In this document: one piece after another, positions 1 to 12,959 of the stretch
Layout of the letters: the number at the start of each line of letters is the position of its first letter
Numbering within the stretch: position 1 is the stretch's first letter
DNA from: Diorhabda sublineata
Taxonomy: Eukaryota; Arthropoda; Insecta; Coleoptera; Chrysomelidae
Length of the DNA stretch: 64,000 nt
Direction of reading: 5' to 3'
Assembly: GCF_026230105.1 (NCBI RefSeq)
Contig: NC_079474.1
Location: 4,970,187 to 5,034,186, forward strand
Notes under the pieces: model-generated
What the model saw: the letters and a program-made list of their open reading frames with translations, nothing else
The model's database searches: none
What the model was told of the DNA's origin: nothing
Position numbers and translations under genes: made by a program

Positions 1-244
1 TCACACGTTATTGCATTGGCCAAAATCAGTGAATTAAAGTTTGAATTGCTACCTCATGCACCCTATTTGCCAGATTCAGCTCCCTCGGATGATTTTTGTT
101 TTCAGACTTGAAAAAATGGCATGGTGATCAAAAATTTTCTAACAATGTAAAGGGTATGGAGATTCCGTTGGAAAATAAATATATTTTTTTCTAAAATTCT
201 TGTGTTTTGTTTGCAGAGCCAAGTACTTCTGGAACCATCCTCGT
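1..244 (+). mobile_element. mariner transposase C-terminal relic with 3' terminal inverted repeat
   Basis: The first ~110 bases read as the end of a mariner DDD transposase: a segment like VIALAKI, then ELLPHAPYLPDSAPSDD, the block holding the third catalytic aspartate (usual form HPPYSPDLAPSDYF). The frame is lost soon after. Positions ~214-244 match, in inverse orientation, the terminal repeat of the copies at 5934 and 25138 (core ACTTCTGG.ACCATCCTCGTA). The element therefore ends here and its 5' part lies outside the window. Not functional. Confidence 0.75.
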
Positions 245-634
245 ATTTGGTTCCAGTTCCAATTATAAATATTTAGGGAGTACGATCACGAACTTCAATT
301 AGAATTGAGTTTTTATTCTGATATAATCTAATCTTAATCTTAAGATTCTAATTATATATAAATTTTTTAGCCAAAACAACTACCGTATTCTTCTCTAGTC
401 TAGCCCATATAGTTTTTAATCTCAAAATAGTAAACTTTCCTGCCTTTAATATTGTCACTTCAATTTAAGTGGGTAAAACATAACTTCAAACTGTTACAAA
501 CAGCTATTCGCGTTAGTATTGCTGGTTATGATTTTCAGTTTTTACCAACTGTTTGGATGACAATATTTATTTGGTATCGAGATAAATTAAAAACAAAATT
601 TAATAGTAATTTCCATCTTCATTGACAATACCAT
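245..634. other. AT-rich stretch, nothing recognised
   Basis: Only short random frames and A/T runs. No repeat, splice pattern or protein similarity seen. Confidence 0.5.
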
Positions 635-1090
635 TTTAGAAATAGGGAATAGTAATGAAGAAGCAATCAACAAGCTACAAAAAAGTGTCCGCCGTATCTT
701 TGACTAGACGAAGAGATGGAAAATTACACTTGGAATTAAGTACTCGGCAAAATATTTAGGTATTACCTTGGATGCCAAACTTCGATATAAAGTTCATGTT
801 AAAAAGAACTACGACTGAAACGTAGACAAATGTACTGGCTAATCAGATGAAACTCCACTCTGGCTTTATATAATAAGCTTGTGCCACATAAACAGATAAT
901 TAAGACTGTATGGACTGGATAGAAACCTCAAAATAGACACTGTTTACCAAACTATCAAGAAATTAGCCAATAAGAAAGACTCCATCATCATGTCAACGTC
1001 GAGGCTATCCAGTTTCTTGATAATATTAGGTTAGAAGGAATAATTAAGAGGATCAAGCCCTTTGAGTTAGTTTAGTGTTTTCAGAGTAAA
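635..1090 (+). pseudogene. jockey-clade non-LTR retrotransposon ORF2 tail, broken
   Basis: Several frames together give a jockey-type sequence: EEAINKLQKSVRRIFD (after the reverse transcriptase palm), then KYLGITLDAKLRYKVHVKK, a block like YWL.RNSTLALYNKLV.HKQ, and finally HVNVEAIQFLDN and KRIKPFEL, the usual C-terminal end of jockey ORF2. Stops and frameshifts interrupt it, and the stretch between the YWL block and HVNVEA is shortened. The upstream reverse transcriptase core is missing, as expected for a 5'-truncated retroposon insertion. No clear poly-A tail is visible. The clade call rests on recognised motifs, not alignment. Confidence 0.65.
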
Positions 1091-2042
1091 AGCAGAGCTG
1101 GTGTGTGCACGTTTTAAATTTCAAACTAGATTAAGTTAGAATTGAATTGGTCATTGATCACTGTTGACCAGATTGTAATATCCCAAATACCTTCATGGGT
1201 GTTTAATTAACGAAAAATACATAAAGTTCCGTGTTCTTTCATTTTTTATAAAAGTAAACTTCTTTTCTGCATCACTTGATCATAACTCTGTACGTTAATT
1301 ATTCAGCAAATAAATACAAATTATTTATTTATAGAAAAGCAATTATTATTTAAAAAATATCACGTCAAACTTTACCCCATCGGTCTATTGTTAACTTGGA
1401 TTGACTTGAAACGTGTTTGCAATTTTCCTTGTAGTCTGAAAGATCCCCTCTAATTGTATCATTCTATCATGGTGGGTATCTATTTCAGCAACGTCTTGTA
1501 CACAATAATAGTCGGATATCGGTTTCGATACGAATCTCTTTGATCTTCACGTGGGTGGCAGTAAGTTTCGTTCAAGAACGATTGTGTACACTTAAAGACG
1601 ATATCTGTGAACAGCGGCGGGCATTTCAAAATTCTCTAAATACTCAATTATATCAAATAATGAAAAATAACATCTAGTAGATTAAACAAAGTATAAACCG
1701 ATTTAAATAGAAAGCTCCGTTTGACTGTTCCTATTTCGCAAAATTTAACCTTCTAGGACATTGAAATGATTGAAATGTCGCTCGCGGACAATAAAATAAC
1801 AGATAACTTCATCGGCAATAATAATCTCAGAAAAGTGAAGAAAAATCTAAATAAACCATTTTAGTAAATAAAACAGGAATAAGCATTGTGTCATAATGTT
1901 ATTAGATTTCGTCTTCATTAATAGTTACGACAAACATGTAATGAATGTTCCAAGCAGACAAATTTTTCATAATTTACATAAGAAAATCTACTTTTTTTCT
2001 GTCACAAAGACACTGCGACTCGCCTAATTTGTTGGTTTATAG
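1091..2042. other. no supported feature
   Basis: AT-rich. On the minus strand this follows the LTR at 2043-2528, so part of it could be the 5' leader of that LTR element. I see no gag or pol motif and no convincing primer-binding site. Confidence 0.4.
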
Positions 2043-2282
2043 TGTAATGTTTTTCTTATTTATTTATACGATTTCTATTCGTGGGGTAAATTAATAGACA
2101 CTGTCTTTTACGTTCCTTATTTATTTAAATACTATACACACACTTAACTAACTTATAATAATTCACTAATCACTAAAACTTAACTGACTTAAATCGTTTA
2201 TTTAAATTCGTCGATTACTTTCTATTTTGGTCTGTTCGCCAAGACTTTTCATTGTAAACTAAGTAACTGCGCTAAAAAATAT

Positions 2283-2321
<39 letters not shown>

Positions 2322-2528
2322 AAAAGAATTCTTAAAGTTCTTGAAAATAAAGAAACAGAACAAACAAATAAATAGATGTTCCTAGAAATTATTCAAAAGA
2401 AACAATGTGAATAAACCGCTTGCTATAATAAAACGTTATATAAAAAAACACACAGCGAAGGCGCCGAATTTTAAAATTCCATTAAATCCAGGCAGGGACG
2501 GCTCTAGGGTGGAGACGCGTTCGTAACA
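2043..2528 (-). repeat. LTR of a Ty3/Gypsy-type element, minus orientation
   Basis: Read on the minus strand it starts TGTTACGAAC and ends with CATTACA, close to the TGTTACG...CGTTACA ends of the plus-strand copy at 34033-34515. Shared internal landmarks, in order, are a GGCGCC-containing stretch, a block like GCGGTTTAT.. and ACCCCACGAATAGAAA near the 3' end. Length is 486 bp against 483 bp for the other copy. It carries an internal TA microsatellite. No clear target-site duplication is visible, so solo LTR versus remnant of a longer element is open. Confidence 0.7.
2286..2319. repeat. (TA)n microsatellite
   Basis: About 17 uninterrupted TA units inside the LTR; the other LTR copy lacks this run. 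Confidence 0.95.
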
Positions 2529-3110
2529 ATAATATTTGGTTTATTCTCAGTAATTCTACATTGAAGATAACCTTCAATTAGTTGAAATGCCAAACTTCTT
2601 TCTTTGAATATTCCAGGTAGATTTTTTTGTTGATATGCATTGACAACAAACATGTTAATGCCACCAACGAATAAAAAATTAGCATCGGATACCTTCGAGT
2701 ATTTCTTGACATCATATGTCGCGTACAGGTTATAAACGCAGACAACTCCTTGGTCTCATTGTAAGCTATAATTATTTCGACTTTGTCTTCTCGTCGAGAC
2801 TTTCATCATAATGAATACCTGATATCAGTAAAACATCCCTGCTTTTCTTTGGTATATATGATACAAGCGTAGCACTTTGTTGAAAAGCAAATATCCTAGA
2901 TTGTGCCGTTTGATTTGCTGGTCGAGAGAATTCATGAGGTAACTATATTTTATTATTTCTTATTGTACCTAGAAGGGTTCGTATAAAAACTTTTTTCGGG
3001 ATTTCAAGTTGCTATACTTTTAAACCAATTGTCAACCGTAATGTTTTTTCCAGAGCCACGTATTGGTTCACAAAGTCTGGTAACGACGTATTTTGGTGAG
3101 TTGGTTACTG
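2529..3110 (-). pseudogene. piggyBac-like transposase relic
   Basis: Minus-strand frames give GKNITVDNWF (piggyBac motif GRNVTTDRFF), KSIATLEIPKKVFIRTLLGT, RNNKI.LPHEFS, QQSATLVSYIPKKS (family: LTLVSYVPKKN), a region like SGIHYDESLDEKT, and then GINMFVVNAYQQ near the low-coordinate end (family: FFNMLDIAGINAF). The order and spacing fit the catalytic core of piggyBac transposases. Several stops and frame changes make it a pseudogene. It abuts the LTR at 2528, which may have inserted into it. The N-terminal domain and the C-terminal cysteine-rich finger were not found. Confidence 0.75.
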
Positions 3111-4559
3111 AGAAAGGGCAATCTCTGGAAATATTTCATAAAAATAAAGACGAATTTTTGAGCTAAAGTTAACCATCGGATTATGGGTCAGGATTCACTA
3201 TACGCTCCAAACAACTGCACCAATTGCGACGACTGTACTAAGTAATAATATATCATTTTAAGAAAGTACTGCTAAGTGCATCCTCAAATGGGAACGCACT
3301 CTGAAAATATTTCATAAATAGAGCTGCGGAGTGAGAGTCCGAAAGGTTAAAAAGCAATTGCTTTAGTGCAATAATAAAAAATTATTCTTAATTCCAGAAA
3401 TTTTTCTGGAGAAAAAAAGGAGCGTGGAGCATTCACGCAAAATAGGGCTTAAAGTTCATTTCCCTTAGTTGTGTCATCTCGGTCCTTTTTTATAATATTT
3501 TATGTAGACACAGAACACGTTTTGGTGAAAAATAAGATTACATTTCCATTAAACGCTCTTCAACACGTTTATTTTTATTGCGACCATAAAAAACAAAATT
3601 TTCAAATATGCTCATAAAAATATGAAAAACATTGTGACTGGAATTTTTTTCATAACGTAGAAAGTGAAAGTAGAATTATGAATTGTTGACGAATATAGTC
3701 ATTGTGTTTATTATAAAATACTTGATTACTATAATAGAAAACCGAAATATGTGATAAGAAATATAAAATCAATACAAACACACACATAATTAGGTAAAAG
3801 ATAAAAACAGTCAAATAAATGTTGAAGAAGATTTTTTGAAGGTCAATAAACAACAAAACAGTAAAACTTCACTCGCTCTAACGTACTTATCGTTACTTAG
3901 TGGCAATGTGGCGACTACGCTATGTGATCTTGCGTTCAAAAATACTCAATACAAGTAGACATTCCTCCAAACAACTCTTCTCAATAAAACGATATTCCGT
4001 CCACAACTGACTGACCGAAATTCAAAGTAACCTTCTTAATGTCCAGATAGCATACAATAAAACTAATCCTCTTCAAACATACATGACTTGGAAAAACCCA
4101 ACACCGGATACCTGCTCATTGTTCCATACTTACAGGAGCCCAAGCGAGGCGTTTGGAATCGTAGAGGAATTCAACCTCGAGACCGCAAAGCGTTCAGATG
4201 TCGAACGCCGTTTCCAGAGACTTAGCTCGCGCGACGTAGTTTGATCTTTCGTTGTATAAATTTTTGTGGATTTAGTTTGGTTGATTTATTAGTCCACCAC
4301 CTTCGACACTAAGACTAGCTCCCAAAGCCCCAATAGTTAATTTCTTAAGTGAGTCATTGAGAAGATTGGGGACTCATATACCAAAAACCATAGTTGAAGT
4401 TGATACTAGATGAAACAATATGAAAAACAAAAATAATGTTCAAGCGTATCAAGTAGGATACTGGAAAATTGGAAAGATGATTATAAAACCCTCCAAAATA
4501 ATTCTCGTTTTCAGAATGGCTTTATTTCTTTAACATCATAAACAGGTGAACGCACAGGA
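3111..4559. other. no supported feature
   Basis: AT-rich with a slightly GC-richer patch at about 4130-4230. Short frames there match nothing I know. Confidence 0.4.
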
Positions 4560-4764
4560 GATTCTGCCGAATGAGAGTTTCTCTTTTTGTTACAGAAGTA
4601 TTTTACCGTATGCTCCGATTTTCAGGAAAAGCCTTTGACATTGGTCAAGCAAAAATAACAGTCGCTAATATAATTGCTAGATTCGCCCCTTATCGCTGGT
4701 TTACCAAAAGTCCATTGTTGGATATTGTCCATTGAACCAACCGGTAAAATTTTTGTAACATGAT
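4560..4764 (-). pseudogene. possible relic of an insect mobile-element gene with a DCYFCLT motif
   Basis: On the minus strand one frame runs from about 4738 to 4625 and reads MDNIQQWTFGKPAIRG followed by SDCYFCLTNVKGFS before a stop. The short DCYFCLT block followed by lysine- and serine-rich sequence resembles a protein family that is abundant in insect repetitive DNA and has no firmly assigned function. The match is short and rests on one motif, so the call is tentative. Adjacent minus-strand sequence to 4974 stays open but is not recognised. Confidence 0.3.
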
Positions 4765-4974
4765 CTATAGCAGATGTGTAGCAACCATTATTCTAGTTGC
4801 GAATATCCAGGTTGAAATATGCATTAATTTGAGGTTTAATAGCCTTTTCTGGTTTTTAAAAGAATATTCTTCCAAAGGTGACTTCCGCGGAAAATCGAAC
4901 AAAACTCTACAGACTAAGAACAGAAAACCAAGATGAAATTGAGGTTTTATCTTAAGACCTAACACCGAAAGCAA

Positions 4975-5930
4975 ATCATGCTATATTAGAACAAATATCA
5001 AGAAATGAAAATGAAAAGTATGAAATGGTTTTCTGTTGTTCCGTTTTTCGTCGGACAAATATCAAAGAAGAAAAGTGACTAATTCAATTTTCGGTTTTTT
5101 ATTCACATTTCTGGCTAAAAACCATTAAGCATCAACCATACTTGCCAGATCCCATATTTTTAACTATTTACATGATTCCAACTTGCTGTAAAAGGAAAGA
5201 TATTTGACACCATTCCAGAAAAAGAATGAATTTTCTTGGACATGGATACCATATTTTTACAATGAGATTTTGTGGAAAAAAAGCAATTCCATTAATGTTT
5301 CATTCACGTTTTTTCCCTGAACTGTTCACTGGAAAGTAGCCCTAATATTTGGAATGAATACAAGGAAAAATATTAACATTTAAATGACTGGGCTATTTAA
5401 TAATACAAGAAATATATTTTTCAGTTTATGGAACATTCATATCGATACCTAGATATAAAATGAATGATAATGAAACTAGTATCTGCAAATACAACAAAAA
5501 AGAAGGAGGTTTAAGGAAAGATCAAGAAGAGAACGTATAGGCGACAACAAGTAGAAAAGAAATAGAAAGACTAATTACGGAAATAAATAGATAGCCAACT
5601 GAAATTAATACTAGCGTATTCAAATAAAGTAAACAATCTGAGGAGTACAATATGTAAATTGAAATGATATTCCGATATGTTGTACAAAGCTGCATTTATG
5701 AGGAAATTATTGTTTATTCCAAAGCTCTTGTCTATTGTCCATCCATCCATTCTTGATCTCTTGGCAATACATGTAGTTGCATTGCAAAATTGAATCATAA
5801 AAGTTGAAACTATGAGTATCTTACCATACTTTACAGGTTTACAAAGCATATAAGAATGTTAACGTTCAGTAGTACTTTTTTCGTGTATTGCTGACTATGT
5901 CTACAAGAATTTTTGAAAAGTCTGGCAATA
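4975..5930. other. no supported feature
   Basis: AT-rich DNA with short frames only. The minus-strand frame at 5571-5849 (92 codons) has no recognisable motif. Confidence 0.4.
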
Positions 5931-5933
5931 ATA

Positions 5934-6580
5934 CGAGGGTGGTCCCAGAAGTATCGGGCCCAACAAAGAAAACAAATACATTTTGAAAAACCTAACCTTT
6001 TAGATCGTAACACTTTTCCCAGCGATGTTCAATAACTTCAATACTCTTTTTATAATAAGAATCATCAAGTTATTCAAAATAATTATCAACTGCTGACATT
6101 ACCTCTTCATTGTTGGAAAATCTTTGACAAAAGAGACATTTTTTCAAGTCTGGTAACAGAAAATGATCCAATGGGTGAATAGGCTGAATGAAGTAGCAAA
6201 TCACACTTTAATTAATTAATTTTGGTCATTGCAATAACGAATATATGAGTTGATGCATTTTCTTGATGAAACAACACTTTCTTCTTAACCAAATGCGGCT
6301 TTTTGTTTGATTTTCTCACTCAAACGTTGCAATAAGTAAGCATCATACTCGCCATGCATAGTTATTCGTTTTTCTAGATAGACAATGAAAATTATCCGAT
6401 GTGCATCCCAAAAAACCGATGCCATGACGTTGTCTGCATATGGAACCTTTGCCTCCTTTGCAGTTCTCCCTTTTCAGTCCATTGTTTTTATTATTTTTTT
6501 GTTTCGGGTGTGAAGTAATGGACATTCGATGGAAGCTGTTTTTGTTCCAATGTGAGCAAACGTAGTACCCATCTTGCGCA
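5934..6580 (-). mobile_element. mariner element 3' half, decayed, minus strand
   Basis: The low-coordinate end is a mariner terminal repeat (TACGAGGGTGGTCCCAGAAG, 5934-5953), nearly identical to that at 25138. On the minus strand the transposase catalytic domain follows in pieces: a block like HYFTPETKQ, QTTSWHRFFGMHIG (usual MASVFWDARG), KKKVLFHQENASTH (usual LFHQDNAPVHT, so the second catalytic Asp is Glu) and LLNIAGKSV. The third-Asp block is lost. It shares sequence with 25255-25860. Upstream of 6580 the 5' half and the other terminal repeat were not found. Confidence 0.75.
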
Positions 6581-8482
6581 TAAAATTTTCAGTTAATATT
6601 CGATTATTTATATGCGCAATTATGAATCAATAACCAATACTGGTATAAAGTATTGATAAAGTTATTAATTATTATTGCAACACACACGCAATTATACTAT
6701 GTGACGCGCAATTTGATAACCGTCCTCATAGACTAAACGTGAACTGTTTCTTCAGTCAACTAGGGTAATAAAAAATTCATATATAGTCGTGCATTAAAGT
6801 TTTGGCTTTAATTTTTTTTGAAATTTGAAATCCTCATTACCTTTTGGCGTGACAAAGTTTTAATTATAGATTTAAATGATGCTTTTGTACATATTTCTAG
6901 ATTCGAATGAAATATTCCTTCGCCGTCAATGGTATTTATTTTCTAGAAATATATAGAATCAATCCTACAGCTACTCCTTTATTCAAGACTGGAATTCTGA
7001 TATTCTTGAAAGATTACGTACACCTGGTGCTGGATATATTACCCGGATTGTTTTGTAATTGGACTCTTATAAAACGCTTAAATCGCTTTATCTACAGCCT
7101 TTAGAAATTTCAGTAATCGATCGGATGCTTTCATTTTCAACGAATAATGAAAGACATGATACCCCTTTGATAAAACGGATACATTTGAAAAAATTGGGAC
7201 TGATGGCTTTTGTTTCTTGTAATGTTTCACAAAAATCCACTCTAATCAGTATAGGATCTTTTTTTACAAACTGAAATATTCCGAAAATAGTAGACAGTAT
7301 CGAGTTTTATCAAGAATAACTATTTGGTGTAAAATTAAATGATGTTTATGTTCATTTGAAATTTTGCTCAATAAATCTAATATTAGAAAATTTATGTTCA
7401 ATACTACTTAATACGAACCGTGTAACTAGCGCCCTCTATGAGAGTCATACATAAAAACAAACTTCATTGAATGTATCAGCTTTCAAAACATATTCATAAA
7501 AAAATTTTAATACAATGTTGCCAGTAGTTGCGGGAAAATAGTAAAAAATATGTATAATTTTTTATATTTAATACAGATGGCGTTACGAAAAATTTTTCAG
7601 TTTTCTATCTATCCTAGAGAAAAGATCACCTTTTTTTGAAACACCCTGTAGTTAGGTTTTGTTATTTTCATGATGACAATAAAGTTGTTTCATTCATTCA
7701 TTAATTATTGTCCTGCATTCTGAAAGACCCTGTAATATTGTAAGTAATATTGAAATGTGACGACCAAAAATGACTATAATCTGTCAAATTTTCAAATTGA
7801 TAACCCAAAGGACAAATGAGGCACAGGAATTTTATCACACTAATCATTCACCTATTTTTTCAATGTCGTTTCTTATTTGAAAAGTTAAAACAGTTCTTGG
7901 TGAGTAAAATATCACCCGCGTTCAAAACGATGGAAATTGATTGTTTCTTTTAAGAATCTTTCACCGAAATAGCATCATCGTTAGGATATAAGGTTATACT
8001 CGTATCTCCGCTAAACAAATTTTTTTTATGTGGCAAATACAGTTTTCCAGAAAATATCTAGCATCACAAGTGGTTTTAAATCAAATTTTAGTTTATAACA
8101 CTGTTAACTAGAGCGTTATATATTGAGCAAAATTTTAGGAAACGTTTCTCGAAAATCGGATCTGAAGTTAGAATCTCGTTATACGAAATACCTCTTTCTG
8201 CTACGTTAGATATGCTTTATGTTTAATTTAAAGCCCTTGTCCTTGGGCTAAGTTAGAAATTCACATAAAATATCTTATATTCCGTATTGTTTTTTACAGG
8301 AATTTCATTTTGAATATTAGATCATGGCAGCAGCATCTCAAAATTTTCATGTTAATACACTATTCAAGCACAATATAAATTCTACTGATATTTAAAAATT
8401 AGTTTTATCATCTAATTATGTTGAACGAATGGAAGATTCTCTATTTACATCAAAAACGTTTTAAAGAAAAGTCGATTCGTAT
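6581..8482. other. no gene; possible terminal motif of an unidentified repeat near 7640
   Basis: AT-rich. The stretch 7420-7655 looks like dispersed repeat sequence and ends in AACACCCTGTA, a word that also ends the MITE at 55355-55893. I could not find a matching second end. Confidence 0.35.
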
Positions 8483-9262
8483 GTTCGAGGATGTATTGAT
8501 ATCTAGTTAGCCTAGACCAGTTCCATGCATAAACAAAATATTGCGTTACCATAGCAACGAACAATAACTTACTAGAAGTGTAAGTGTAAAGTTTGACGTC
8601 AAAAAAGTAAACCAGAGCTACGCAATAAATTAAAAGCCGAAACCGAAATTGTGAGAATCGAAAAATTGGAGTAACGAGCCATCATCAACTACCTGTATTT
8701 AAAAGGGTTAAGAAGTAAACAGATATGCTTAATACCCTTGGTAATCAATGTCCTTCGTATGCAACCGTGAAAGTTTGGACTGCAAGCTTCAAAAGAGGTG
8801 AATTTTCCATTGAAGATGATGACCGATCGGGTAGGCCAGAAGGAATGGCGACACTCTGGTTCTCCAAGACCTAAGAAGTTTCGTGTCCAAAAATTTGTTG
8901 GAAAAGTTCTTGCTTCAGTTTTTTTGGGATTGCCATGGAGTAATCATGATTAATTTTTTGGATAAGGGTAGAACAATAACTGGAGATTACTATTCGACAT
9001 TACTCACTACTCTACTGAATTACTTATTCAGCAGATTTGGCTTTTTCCGACTATGATCTCTTTCCTTAACTGAAAAAAATTTTAAAAGGTCGTAAATTTT
9101 CTTGGCAGGGCAAGGAGAAACATTTTTTTTATAGGTCTAGAGACGTTGCAGGTTCGCTATATCCAATTGAGAGAAGAATATGTTGAGTAATAAAAAATTT
9201 TGACATTGAAATTTTGTTTGGTGCTATAGTAGGCTAAGAATTTTTCAATATATCTTTATACA
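8483..9262 (+). mobile_element. internally deleted mariner element with degenerate terminal repeats
   Basis: A mariner N-terminal segment is clear from about 8725: NTLGNQCPSYATVKVWTASF, then KRGEFSIEDDDRSGRP, the conserved FKRG..S.EDD.RSGRP block of the linker after the helix-turn-helix. After a stop, pieces of the catalytic domain appear (VLASVFLG, a TITGDYYSTLLTTLL-like block, LFSRFGF). Terminal sequences pair in inverse orientation: GATGTATTGATATCTAGTTA near 8489 against the complement of ~9225-9258. Length is about 780 bp against ~1300 for a full mariner. This lineage differs from the copies at 5934, 33000 and 51243. Confidence 0.7.
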
Positions 9263-9387
9263 CTGAAGCAGCTCTTTGGGACAACACACACTACAATAAT
9301 TATAGAGGCGTGATTTTGAAAGTCCACAGTTTGAGAAATCGGAAAACTGCTTTAGGAAAGGAAGAAGTACACAAGAACATATATAGG

Positions 9388-9800
9388 GTGTTCCGGGAAT
9401 TGCAAAAAATTTGGAAGTGAGTATTTGACGTGAAAATAATGCTGTGATATCAAAAAAATTCTCTCATACGATCCCTCGTTTCTATTTATTCGAATATTAT
9501 GAATTCTCAATGGATGATTACGTTCATGGAATGTGTTTCACGGAATAAATAACTCCACACTACTATCTGAAGGCCATAGGTGAATTATGCTAAATGTTTA
9601 ACAATTCGCAACTTTCACTGTACAACCTGTACAATCTTAAGAAAGCAAAAAAGAATTTTTCATTTGATTTTTCAACAAAAAGGTACTTGACTCGACAACA
9701 TTTATGTTTTAGGCGATATGTAGATGTTTAGATCGTTGTATATGCCAAGAAAACCGTTCGCCATAAAGAGACATTCTAAAGAAAAATATCATAAATCATA
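9388..9800 (+). repeat. copy of a non-autonomous DNA element (MITE), 5' part
   Basis: Starts with AGGGTGTTCCGGGAA and matches the better-preserved element at 55355-55893 over most of its first 400 bases. Shared landmarks are TCTCATACGA.CCCTCG, the ACGGAATAAATAA block, CAACCTGTA.AATCT, TTTCAACAAAAAGGTA and GAAAAATATCATAAAT. The 3' third is too diverged to place its end. Confidence 0.75.
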
Positions 9801-11289
9801 ATTATTTATTGAAAATACTTACAACACGATAAAAAATTTCTTGTAAAACAAATGAATAAGTAAATAAACATTTGTGATACATATTATCGAAGATTCCTAT
9901 TCCTGCCATAAGGAAAAATTTGAAAAAGATTATTTTTCATGTAATAGGCTACTGTTAAATAAGCTACTAAGTAATATTCAATCAAAAATTGTAAGCAACT
10001 TAAATTGTTGATGTCAGTTTACTGTCAATCTTTCCAAAATCTGTTATCGATATTAACACATCGTAATTTGAGGTTTCAATATGGTAGAATTGACCTTTAC
10101 CTTTAGTCCTACTAGAAAAAAGTGACGAATGTCAAGAAGGAACTATACAAACAACAACTTTAGAGAAAAATGTCTAATATAGTACGTATGAGAAAATGTC
10201 ACAGCATTATGTTCACGCCATCTACTCACTCCAGAATTTTTCAAATGCCAGAACAGTCCGCATTTACATTAGATATATAATAGAGTATAGAGACATTCAA
10301 GAAGCATAAATCTTAACATTTTAAGGTTAGGTCATTCTTAATTACCTGCCAAAAGTGGTTCGATCGCCTTGTACTTACCACCACTTAATGCCCTTAACCG
10401 TCTCAGACACTGTACTACATTTAATATTTTCATGTCAAAGCATTGCAAGAAATGAAATTTTTCCGAAATTTTTGACCCTAATTTGAAGTCATAGAACTCC
10501 CCAGGCTTGCAGCTTGGTATAGAGATAAATTACCCGTAATCGTCTTATTTTGAGCTCCCCTATACAAATTCGCTTCTGCTTTGTGTTAGTTATTATGGAA
10601 TGATTTTCTAGGAATCCAATAATTTTAAATTTGGTTATACTATACTATTTTTTATTACCACGTAAGGGAATCGTTATCTTATCTTTTCAAATAAAGTAAT
10701 CAAACCTACACCAGGTGTGGATATGTTTTCTTCAATATATTAACGACTTTTTATCGATTTTTTTACGATTCCCATATCTATCAGTCACATTTTATTATAA
10801 CAAGCAGAAATAATAGTTTCCGAAAATGAGTTATTCACAACAAGAAGCAATTAGTTTCTGTCGAACTCTATAAAGTTCAGTTAATGCTTCTGAAACTTCA
10901 AATAAATAACCAGTTTAATTATAAAAGTGATATACGAAAAAAAGTCATAGAAAAAATCATCCAGGCTGTAGCTTGTACAACCACAAAATGACACGATCTA
11001 ATTATGAAAGCATTAATTTTTTTATTGGGGTAACGTCACTTTTTATTGGCTATCCACGTGGTATTATAATAAACTGGATGGATATTTAGAAAGTATTCAT
11101 ACCACTAAAATTTTAATTAGAAACAAGTCGACAATAATTAATTGTGTGGAAAATCGAATTAAATTGAAATGTAGTCAATTAATTCTATTCTGGATGTATA
11201 AAGCAAATTTAATTGAATTAGCAATATAATTGAATACCAGAAGGGCTAAAAAGTTCTTAGGATAACGAAAAATTTTGATTTTATATTTC
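9801..11289. other. no supported feature
   Basis: AT-rich, only short frames. No known motif. Confidence 0.4.
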
Positions 11290-11700
11290 AACATAATAGG
11301 CAGAGTTAAAACGATAATTGCGATCATATAATTTTTCATACCATATTTACATTATGAGAAGTCCTTAACCTCAAATCAGGCTTCCATTTTCTATTTAGCT
11401 TTACTATTCAGCGAGCTTCTCTTGAGGTATGAGAACAGAAAAAAATCCAGGGGACAGATCTGGGAAAAACGTTGGAAATGGAAGAAATTCGGATCCCAGT
11501 TACCACCTTATTCTTTTGAAAATGGGGCCGTTTTTCGCGATTTCCTCCTTCAAATGCTTCAGTAACGTTACGTTATATTCGCTGTAAACGGACTTACTTT
11601 TTTAAGTTATTTGATGAATATTATATTATGCGCATCCCAAAATACCGACATTCAATCACGACATGTCCAACACCTTCCCTTAATCCCTTCACGATCTGAA
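11290..11700 (-). pseudogene. mariner transposase catalytic-domain relic, minus strand
   Basis: Minus-strand frames from about 11660 give MSVFWDAHNIIFIK (mariner: VFWDAHGIIFIDYL), then SVYSEYNVTLLKHLKEEIAK (mariner: INGAYYCELLKRLKDEI), and after a gap PLDFFLFSYLKR in one frame with LIPQEKLA in another, the block around the third catalytic Asp. The second-Asp HQDNAP block is missing, so there is an internal deletion of about 30 codons. No terminal repeats seen. Confidence 0.6.
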
Positions 11701-12369
11701 TTATATAAATCAGATCCATTTTATAGTAATCCAAAATTATTTTGTGGATTTTTCTGGCAGACCACTTTTCGATAGTTAAAATTTCTGTGGCAAAATCCTA
11801 AGAATGTTTATCTTTAGTTTCAATAGAATTTTTGTCAAAAAGCAATACTTTATAAACACTCGACATATCTTATCACATATTTTTTTAAGCTAACAAAAGT
11901 TGCTTCACTCAAAATGCTTTTACTCACAAACTAATAATACGACAACTTTGAAATTCATATAAGCGTCTTTTGAAGATTAGATATAACTGAAAATCATATA
12001 AATTTGATCCTATTACTACCGTCTATGAGTCAGCCCACCTAATAATCTAATTAATTTATCTGTAGAACTAGACTGTTGAAATTGGTATATTATATAATTG
12101 TCACTAATCTAATACTAATCTTTTTTCAGATTGATTATTATGGAAATACTTCAGTTAGCCCGCTATATTTGACTGTCCTTATTCATATTAATATTCCGAT
12201 AAAATGAGAACTGGAATTGCCCAAAAGGCAAGCTTGCTTTTTTCAATATAAGTTGATTTAAACATACATTAAAAAGATTTATAGTTGAAAAGTGTCGAGT
12301 TTCATATGGGGTAGAGAACAATTGAAAACTACCCCAAATATCACTTTTTCGAAAGTGAAATTTATGAGT
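11701..12369. other. no supported feature
   Basis: AT-rich with no recognised motif. Confidence 0.4.
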
Positions 12370-12927
12370 GAAGGGTCCAAACCATGAATGTAGGGTGCCT
12401 TTTGTTAGTCTCGCTAAAGCTCGAGGACGGCTGGACCGATTTGTATAATTTTGATCTTAAATAATTTGTGGAAGTCCAGAGAAGGTTAGATTGGGTTAGC
12501 GAATTTTTCTCAAATGGGTCTGGAGCCCAGTTTCAGTGGCGAAGGTTTTACCAAAGATATACAGAACCGTAGCTTAGACACAAAGACTAGGTTAGTTCAA
12601 ATAGTTTTGGGATAGTTGGGCAGAGAGTAAAATAGCTTGTCTACAAATTAATTAGAAAATTCGGAGGATGTACTATCCCTAAAAACTGAAACATCTGGAG
12701 GTGGGCACGATCCGGAGAAGGAGTCAGACAGGTAGTCTTCGGATGATCCCAATCTCTTAGAATAGACAAGAGATTGCCGCGTTGGATCAATACTAAGACT
12801 CCTATCTAGGGCTCTCTGTACGTTAACCATGCCAAAGGAAATTTTAGCGTGTTAACGACTCTACCAAGGGGAAGAGAATCATAGTTACTCCGTCCGTTTA
12901 CCTGCGCTTGCTTGAATTTCTTCACTA

Positions 12928-12959
<32 letters not shown>

